Part shown: one piece after another, positions 58,501 through 64,000 of the stretch
Layout: each line of letters begins with the position of its first letter
Numbering within the stretch: the first letter of the stretch is position 1
Source of the DNA: Saururus chinensis
Taxonomy: Eukaryota; Streptophyta; Magnoliopsida; Piperales; Saururaceae
Reading direction: 5' to 3'
DNA length: 64,000 nt
NCBI GenBank assembly: GCA_035235625.1
Contig: CP141141.1
Coordinates: forward strand, 10,475,968-10,539,967
The notes under the pieces: generated by a model
Database searches by the model: none
Seen by the model: the letters and a program-made list of their open reading frames with translations, nothing else
Told to the model about the DNA's origin: nothing
Position numbers and translations under genes: made by a program

Positions 58501-60792
58501 ACATGGCTGGTCCAATTGCAAGACAACTGTATACACAACAGAGAACAGCACAAAGTTGTTGTTGATCCCGTATATTATGTTTATAAAACATTCTGAAACT
58601 CTAGCCCACCGGTGTTACTTTCTTCCATATTGGCCCGGTCTTTTTCTTGGACATGCGATCTCTTGATTCTTCTTATTATTTAGCTATGACTTTCTCCCAG
58701 ATTGAGCCTGCCCTGTCTCTTTCTGAGATATAAGATACACCGGTTGTATGAGAAATTATGACATTATGAACCTAACAATTGGGATGGACCTGATGTCAGT
58801 TTCTCTAGCTGTAGATTAGATTTTTGCTGCTGTGTTAATTTTATTTGATTGCTTATGTTATATACATTTCTAGGTGTGCGATGTACTTGACTTGACTCTT
58901 GAACTTGGGTTGGATGAGCTAAGCTCAAGCTTAGCACAGCACGAACCAGCCCATACTGAGTTATATGAGGACCAACATTTTACCATGTGATATATGCATT
59001 TTATAGCAAGTATATTTTGGATTAAAATAATGATTTTCTTAAAGATTTTTTTATAATTGTAATGTTGGAAAAACGAAAAATATTGTAACTGAGTGTAAAG
59101 TGATCCTAGTTGAGCTCGACTTAGTTTTCTTGAGTACAAAATTTAGCTGAGCTTGAGGCAGCTAAAACTATACTTTGTTCTGCTTTTTAACGAAGTTAGA
59201 TTGAGCAGGTATTTGAAGTATTTCGTGCTAACTTTAAGTGAAAATTATAATAGTAACAGTGCCAAGTTAGGTATTGTCATTTATTAAAACTACAAAATGA
59301 TTGCTTTCTTTTTTCTAGGTAAAATTTGAAATTTTTAAGGAGTGCATACCTTTGCCAGAGAGAGTCTTCAAGCAGGCCATTAAGGAGAATTATAGAGGAA
59401 GCAAATTTAATCCTGAGCTCAATCGCGAACAGGTGATATTGTGTCAGTGTTAATTTGACATATTCATATGCCATAACTAAACAGAGCTGATATGATTGGA
59501 TGCAGCTTATATAGTTGATTCAACGTGGCTTATATATGTTGCAGGTGAGAAAACTGTCTGCGTTGTTTCGTCAACTTCCTCCTCAGAGGGGACTGTCTCC
59601 TCCCTTGGGTACCATTCAACATTTGGAACCTCGGATTGTACCTCAAACAAGATTGCCACCTCCTGATGGCACCAGACGGCATTTTGCACAATTACATATG
59701 CTGCACCCTTATGTTGCTGGAGCTCCTTTTGGAAGGGCAGGGTCTCCTCTGTTGGGTACCAATCAACATTTGGAACCTCGGATTGCACCTCAAACAGGAT
59801 TGTTACCTCTGGATGGGGCTAGGCGGCATTTTGCACAATCACATCTTCCTCACCCATATGTTGCTGAAGCGCCTCTTGGAAGGGCAGGGATTCAATATAT
59901 GCCAGAGGACCGACGCCCTGTTCACCCTTATGTTGCTGCTGCAAACCTTGCTTTGTCTCAACAATTTGAGCCACGTCATGTACCGTTCCTTAATCAGGGG
60001 ACTTTACATCCTGATCCTTACCATAGGTATGTCAACTCTACAAATTGTGGAACTTGGGTAATTGTCTTATTGGGAGTTGTACAGAAGAAACCTTTAGCCT
60101 TTCTGTGATTGAGACCACGTGCAGTCTTGCTGAAGTATGCAGGATGTGGTTTTACTGCTTTGGTTCTTTAAGTGCATTGTTTTTTGAGAATAGATATGCT
60201 GAAACACATTTGCGTTAGGGGACCAGGGCCTCCAGTGTAAGGTGATGTCCCTCTTTTTTCCTTTCACTTTTTTTCGGGGAACTGGCGCTCCCTTTGCTCG
60301 TGTTTTTTTTCTTCTGTTTTTTTACTTTTTCCTTGTTGAAATGTGGGGTAGAAATGGGAGCATGGGACATAAAAGGGAGTTATCTTTTGGTATTAAAAGG
60401 AATTGCATAAAACATTATACTTAGTTTTTACAAAGTTTAATATTGTCGTCTACTCATGGGATCTCTTGTAATGTTTTTTTCCCTGCTTCTAATCACAAAG
60501 GTATGGACCTGAAGTTTGTCAAATGGGCATAAGGGATTATGCAGTTGCTGTTGCTGAAAGGCTACTTTATCAGGCATATGCTGGTGGGAGGGGAAGCGAA
60601 ATGATCGTCCCAGGAAATGTGCAACCTCAACTTGGTTTCCAGGTGCCACCTTATGATAATTCCAGTCGTCAACATTGGAGTACTGGTCTTGCTGCTCAGA
60701 CATCCATCAACATGAACAGCACTGAAACAAGAGGGCCTGATCCGTCTCTCAATAACTATACAGTTGTTGCTCCTCGGTACCAGAGCAGATGA
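55557..60792 (+). CDS. DCD (Development and Cell Death) domain protein, 4 coding exons, 585 aa
   Basis: Exons 55557-56426, 59319-59432, 59545-60026 and 60501-60792 join in frame (870+114+482+292 bases), with GT-AG introns. The start is the first in-frame ATG of the open stretch and gives a basic MGKRKR N terminus, possibly a nuclear signal. Residues 1-213 are acidic and low-complexity with a 23-residue repeat (x3). The DCD domain starts at about 214 with '[20 protein letters not shown]', continues through 'FGLPAG', '[15 protein letters not shown]' and 'AFGGAFPAQ', then across the 2.9 kb intron to '[17 protein letters not shown]' and '[12 protein letters not shown]'. The C-terminal region holds a 49-residue duplication and '[26 protein letters not shown]'. 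DCD proteins are plant-specific; several are induced in stress-linked cell death, and the domain is thought to mediate protein interaction. The exact role of this member is not known to me. The frame is intact throughout, in contrast to everything else in the window. Confidence 0.93.
55944..56150 (+). repeat. In-frame 69-bp repeat x 3 in DCD exon 1
   Basis: Units start ATTTCTTCTGGTGAA at 55944, 56013 and 56082, each 23 codons (consensus [20 protein letters not shown]). The units are highly similar and phase-preserving. The block is acidic and likely disordered. Confidence 0.95.
57299..58220 (+). mobile_element. Helitron-like non-autonomous element in the intron
   Basis: Begins TCATACTATTATATAAAGC after an A, the A/TC context of Helitron 5' ends. 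It ends near a GC-rich hairpin, GCACGC-TTAAT-GCGTGTGC (58199-58217), similar to the hairpin before a Helitron 3' end. The expected CTRR terminus is not clear, so the boundary is approximate. The same 3' segment occurs inverted at 61520-61560. Confidence 0.45.
58018..58139. mobile_element. Mutator-type foldback MITE (122 bp) with 9-bp duplication
   Basis: Arms 58018-58058 and 58099-58139, 41 bp each, are complementary with about three mismatches (GAATGTGT...CCTTAGTACCCC type). A perfect 9-bp direct repeat TTGTTCAAT flanks it (58009-58017, 58140-58148), the duplication size of Mutator-like elements. It lies inside the Helitron-like element and is therefore younger. Confidence 0.85.
59605..59898 (+). 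repeat. In-frame 147-bp tandem duplication in DCD exon 3
   Basis: 59605-59751 and 59752-59898 each encode 49 residues beginning LGTxQHLEPRIxPQT and including DGxRRHFAQ and HPYVAxAPxGRAG. The copies have diverged moderately and the frame is kept. Confidence 0.93.
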
Positions 60793-61034
60793 TTGCTTTG
60801 GCACATCAGATTTTGTTTTGCTCGACGAAAATGGACTTCTAGGACGACATAATTGGTGAACATAAATGAAGCTTCCGAAGCGGACCTCACGATCGGCATT
60901 GGTGAGGGCCTGTGCAGAAAATAGTCTTCTTAAATGGTTCCACGTAAATGGCAACTGCTCCGTTGAGCTGTTTTTTATTTAGAAACTTGTTGAGAGCCAA
61001 AGTTGCAAAGTAATCTTGTTTTGAACTTGCAAGT
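60793..61034 (+). other. Probable 3' untranslated region of the DCD gene
   Basis: Follows the TGA stop at 60790-60792. AT-moderate sequence without a strong AATAAA; the transcript end cannot be placed. The minus-strand frame 60562-60954 is a shadow of the coding exon. Confidence 0.4.
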
Positions 61035-61540
61035 TGTAACATCTCATTTTCCAATATTACTTATAGTTAGTATTTAAAAATTATTAGGAAAGTATCTCAT
61101 TCTTGCGGTGAAGAATAAGACCATGTTTGGCAACCTGATTGTGGCTGATTTGTAGAAAATCATGTTTGGATGTGCCATAACCGTGGAATCCAATTCCTGT
61201 TAATTTTTTGCACCAATGGTGTTTTGTCAAAAAAGCTTTTGGCAACATAAATATTTCCTTTTCTCACAAATGCTCCATAAAGTGCCTCAAAATCTGTTGT
61301 TTTGAAAAAGGCACGAATGGCCTTTGTGAGAAAATGTCCTCTCCTGTGCATTTCTCAACAAAGAGCCGATAAATAGTTATCATGGATTTTGAGGCATTTA
61401 TTATTTTTTACACCTACAAATCAATTCACCACAAGTCTTCATTTGTGTCACCCACAATTTGGATGTCAACAGCACTCTAAAAGTGGACATCAATTCTAAT
61501 TTTTTTATAAAACGAGCAAGAATATATGCGCATTATGTGT
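61035..61540. other. Downstream spacer, LTR-like start but no clear element
   Basis: Begins TGTAACATCTCATTTTCC, similar to LTR ends elsewhere, but I could not place a matching partner with a target duplication. 61130-61500 has 'catgtttggcaacctgattg', reminiscent of a MITE start, without a convincing inverted partner. Confidence 0.3.
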
Positions 61541-61646
61541 AAATATAGATTAGCTAAGAAAATTTAAAATAATTCATACTATTATATTAAGCAAAATATA
61601 GATTAGCTATGAAAAATTAAAATAAATCATACTATTATATTAAGCA
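61541..61646. repeat. 53-bp tandem duplication with Helitron-like end sequence
   Basis: Two units start 'aaatatagattagcta' at 61541 and 61594, each ending 'tcatactattatattaagc'. The left flank 61524-61560 is the reverse complement of the 3' part of the element at 57299-58220. Confidence 0.75.
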
Positions 61647-61749
61647 CCAAAGGTGATAATAATTTTGGCACTATATCAATTTAAATATACTTGTAATAGG
61701 CAATTGTGAGTCTAAATCTCAGGCAATTGTGAGTCCAAATCTCGTAGGC

Positions 61750-62220
61750 TTAATATTTAAGTCATAGGTTAGAGAAGGCAATACTCATATAAGGTCACAT
61801 TTGATAGAGCTGATCCAGGGCTTTCCAATGTAATAAGATCATGCTAATTTGAGTTCGGGGATGTAAAATATAACCTTTTAAAGTTGAAGGGCTTGTCAAA
61901 ACCACCGTTTAACATGTCGGAGGGCATATCAACAAACTCTTTAAAAAATTCAAATGTGCATATTTCCTACTCCTGAACTTAGGTTCATGCATTTTTGGTA
62001 CAATTAGAAAGCTCTCGACAATTACTATCCATTGGAGTCACTTATGTCTAGTATATACCCTTTATGCATCCCAAGGTTGTAACTTGTGGCCCCAACGTCA
62101 ATTTCTTATGATCTTGAGCTTGTTATACTCGTCTCTAAGTGTTCTACCAAAATACTATGGAAACCTTCATAATTTAGAACCTAAAATCTATAAATTATCT
62201 TTTAAATTGCAGGTGTTACA
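61750..62220 (-). repeat. LTR U3 fragment, minus orientation
   Basis: Ends ...GCAGGTGTTACA at 62220, an LTR start read on the minus strand. It contains 'gaacttaggttcatgcattt' and 'agaaagctctcgac', a U3 segment type also seen in LTR-A and LTR-G. The left boundary is uncertain. Confidence 0.45.
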
Positions 62221-62560
62221 TAAAATATAAGTTTGAATAGAGTATGAGTGGAAATAAAATTAGTCATTGACCTATAACATTAAATGTAAACAAATTACAA
62301 TAATTGATGCATCATGTTGCCATCCATCTTTGGTGCCATTATCTTGTTGCATAGACTAAACTTATTTGCATTGCAATCACAAGGTAACTACGTTAAATTT
62401 AAACATCTCAATGGTGAACTCAATATAAAAATAACAAAAAATAAACCTGATTTATCTTCTTTGCTTCTAAATAATAAACTAACAATAGTAATAAACAATT
62501 GAAGATCATTAAATCATGATAAAGAGTAATATGCATTTAACAATGTGATAACAAACTAGT
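62221..62560. other. AT-rich spacer, nothing recognised
   Basis: The short plus-strand frame 62314-62502 has no family resemblance. Confidence 0.5.
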
Positions 62561-63790
62561 GAAATTGAATAAAATATTGTTATTTAGTAATCCCACAATC
62601 TAGCGACCTACTTGAGCTACAACGCTTGGGAAATTTCTTTGTTTGACCCAAAGATGCAAAATTTAACTAGTACATGGATCGTGCGTATGTAGCATGGATG
62701 TGAATATAGTGGACAATTCTAATTATGATGAATCAATAAAATCACACAAAAAAGACATAAGGATTTTTAAATGTGGAAAACCCAATTTAGATGAAAAAAT
62801 ACATGATAAACCCTATGATCAAATGATGTATTACTATACTTAAGATTACAATAGTTATTGTACAAGAGGCAAACCCTAAGTGCACTTTTCCCTAGTTGGC
62901 TCCTCACCAGTTCAACTCCTAATGCCTCTCAACACCTCCAGAATCTAACTCCTTAGGCATAGGCATATTAGTGATCAACAAAAACAAATTTAACAATAGT
63001 CATCAACTAAAATTAGTCTTTGATCCAAACAAGTGTGTGCTTACATGTGAATGTTTTCTCAAGTATTTCTCAATGAAATAACATATTAACACTCACAACT
63101 ATGATCTAAAATTGTTTTCCTGTCAATATAATTGAATTGTAAAACTCATAAAGATTTAAGCATGAAACTGGAGACTCCAATCTTCAATAATAACTTTAGA
63201 AGGGTTTCTCTCTTGTCTTTAGACATCCATTATGTCTATTTATAAGTTTAGGATATGCAGTAGAAGTTGCTTCTCAATTAAGAATCATGCACAACTCAAA
63301 TTAAGCAAATTCTAGAATGAATTGACATAACAATTGATATGCGATTGATGAGAAATGCAAGCAGTTTGGACAGTTCACTAGAGTGATTTGCGATCACAAT
63401 TCAAATGTTGACCAAACACAACTAGTGCAAGATGGTTCCAGTGAGCGATTCACGTATACTACAAGTTCAATGTGATCTAGTAAGCAATTTATGAAAGTTT
63501 TCGATCAATATGAATTGAACATTTAACCTTTTATTTTCTTGCCAAAAATTTCATACTCATTGAAATATTTAATTTAACTCTCATATTGTGATTTTTACCT
63601 TTCAAATTTGATGAAGTACAATCATCTATTGAACCTTCTCGGTCTTGAGTTTTCAATCACACAACAAACAACTCAGCCACTAACTAAAAAATTATACATC
63701 AATAATGACTTATTTTATCAAACAAAATTAGACAACACAAAAGTTTTAAAATATCATACAATAAGAGGTTGTTTGTTCTCGAATTAAAGG
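62561..63790 (-). repeat. Copia LTR-like sequence, minus orientation
   Basis: 'atgtggaaaacccaattta' and the following 'ctacaatag'-type words match the 3' part of the minus copia LTRs at 2780 and 50930. A minus-strand TATA box CTTATAAATAG lies at about 63237-63247, with U3-type 'gcgatt' motifs to its right. Divergent from the other copies; limits approximate. Confidence 0.4.
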
Positions 63791-64000
63791 AGAGTCACAA
63801 TGTTCCCTAAAATTAATAGGGGACAATTTAGGCTCCACACCTGAATTTAAAGGGCCAATGCAGATTCAAATAAAATTTAACTAAAATTTTGCATAAATCA
63901 ACATTTAATCATAATTTGCAAGCTAACAAGATCTAATTTAAGTCATATTCAAAGTCATCCAAGAAAAACTTTAAGTTACCTTGAACTTGACAGTATCTAA
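63791..64000. other. Right edge, unassigned AT-rich sequence
   Basis: No gene or terminus recognised. It may be the internal region of the copia element whose LTR precedes it. Confidence 0.3.

Larger units (their letters stand above)
56427..59318 (+). other. 2.9 kb intron splitting the DCD domain
   Basis: Donor CAG|GTAGTC and acceptor TTTTCTAG|GTAAAA are both phase 0. The intron contains a small foldback (56498-56543), purine-rich DNA (56750-57200), a Helitron-like element (57299-58220) and the MITE inside it. A segment at 57570-57660 resembles U3 sequence of the LTR fragment near 62000 ('gaactcagattatgcgtttg', 'agaaaactctcga'). No exon is seen in it; the DCD domain is continuous across the junction. 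Confidence 0.85.

Noticed and set aside
59507-59788. Minus-strand frame opposite DCD exon 3
   Set aside because: Shadow of the coding exon; its internal repeat mirrors the 147-bp duplication.
61035-62220. A complete small LTR between TGTAACATC and GTGTTACA
   Set aside because: The flanking 5-base sequences (caagt, taaaa) do not match and the interior looks composite, so only the right part is reported as an LTR fragment.

Overview
This is nuclear DNA from a flowering plant. The evidence is a spliced gene for a plant-specific DCD-domain protein, plant LTR retrotransposon families (Ty1/copia of SIRE-like and Ale-like type, and a chromodomain Ty3/gypsy element), a CACTA transposon, Stowaway-type MITEs and a very high repeat load. 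I cannot name the species. I see no rRNA, tRNA or CRISPR array. Most long open frames here are by-products of GC-rich, purine-rich or tandemly repeated DNA.

Layout. (1) 1-21.8 kb is a stack of retroelements. A minus-strand SIRE-like copia (Copia-1) has its 3' LTR split by a long solo LTR (LTR-A, 3144-15046). LTR-A is split by LTR-B (5480-14006), which is split by LTR-C (7004-11936). (2) 21.85-28.81 kb is a minus-strand LTR (LTR-D) carrying a Galadriel-like chromovirus with both LTRs (23277-28341). (3) 28.8-31.2 kb is a low-copy island with two MITEs, one made of palindromes inside a palindrome. (4) 31.2-46.8 kb is a four-layer nest. Ale-like Copia-2 holds LTR-E, which holds a 7.6 kb non-autonomous CACTA element (35854-43439), which holds LTR-F. 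(5) 46.8-53.8 kb is a decayed plus-strand SIRE-like element (Copia-3), then a minus-strand copia LTR cut off by the arrival of LTR-G. (6) 54.6-61.0 kb is the only convincing gene. It has a MITE at its promoter, a leader intron and four coding exons encoding a 585-residue DCD protein. A 2.9 kb intron splits the DCD domain and contains a Helitron-like element with a Mutator-type MITE inside. (7) 61-64 kb is retroelement fragments.

No element in the window appears capable of moving itself, because every pol or gag seen has stops, frameshifts or deletions. Target-site duplications let the insertion order be read directly. In three nested solo LTRs the two copies of the duplication differ by a single C/T change, which fits decay of methylated cytosine. 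The elements do not form a pathway; the biological content is the DCD gene plus the record of insertion, solo-LTR formation and tandem-repeat growth around it.

LTR-A to LTR-G are called Ty3/gypsy-type (Tekay/Del-like) from terminal sequence and layout only, since none keeps a coding region. I found no system here that I can defend as wholly new. The most unusual items are the palindromic MITE, the tandem-repeat expansion in LTR-C and the repeat-packed CACTA element.
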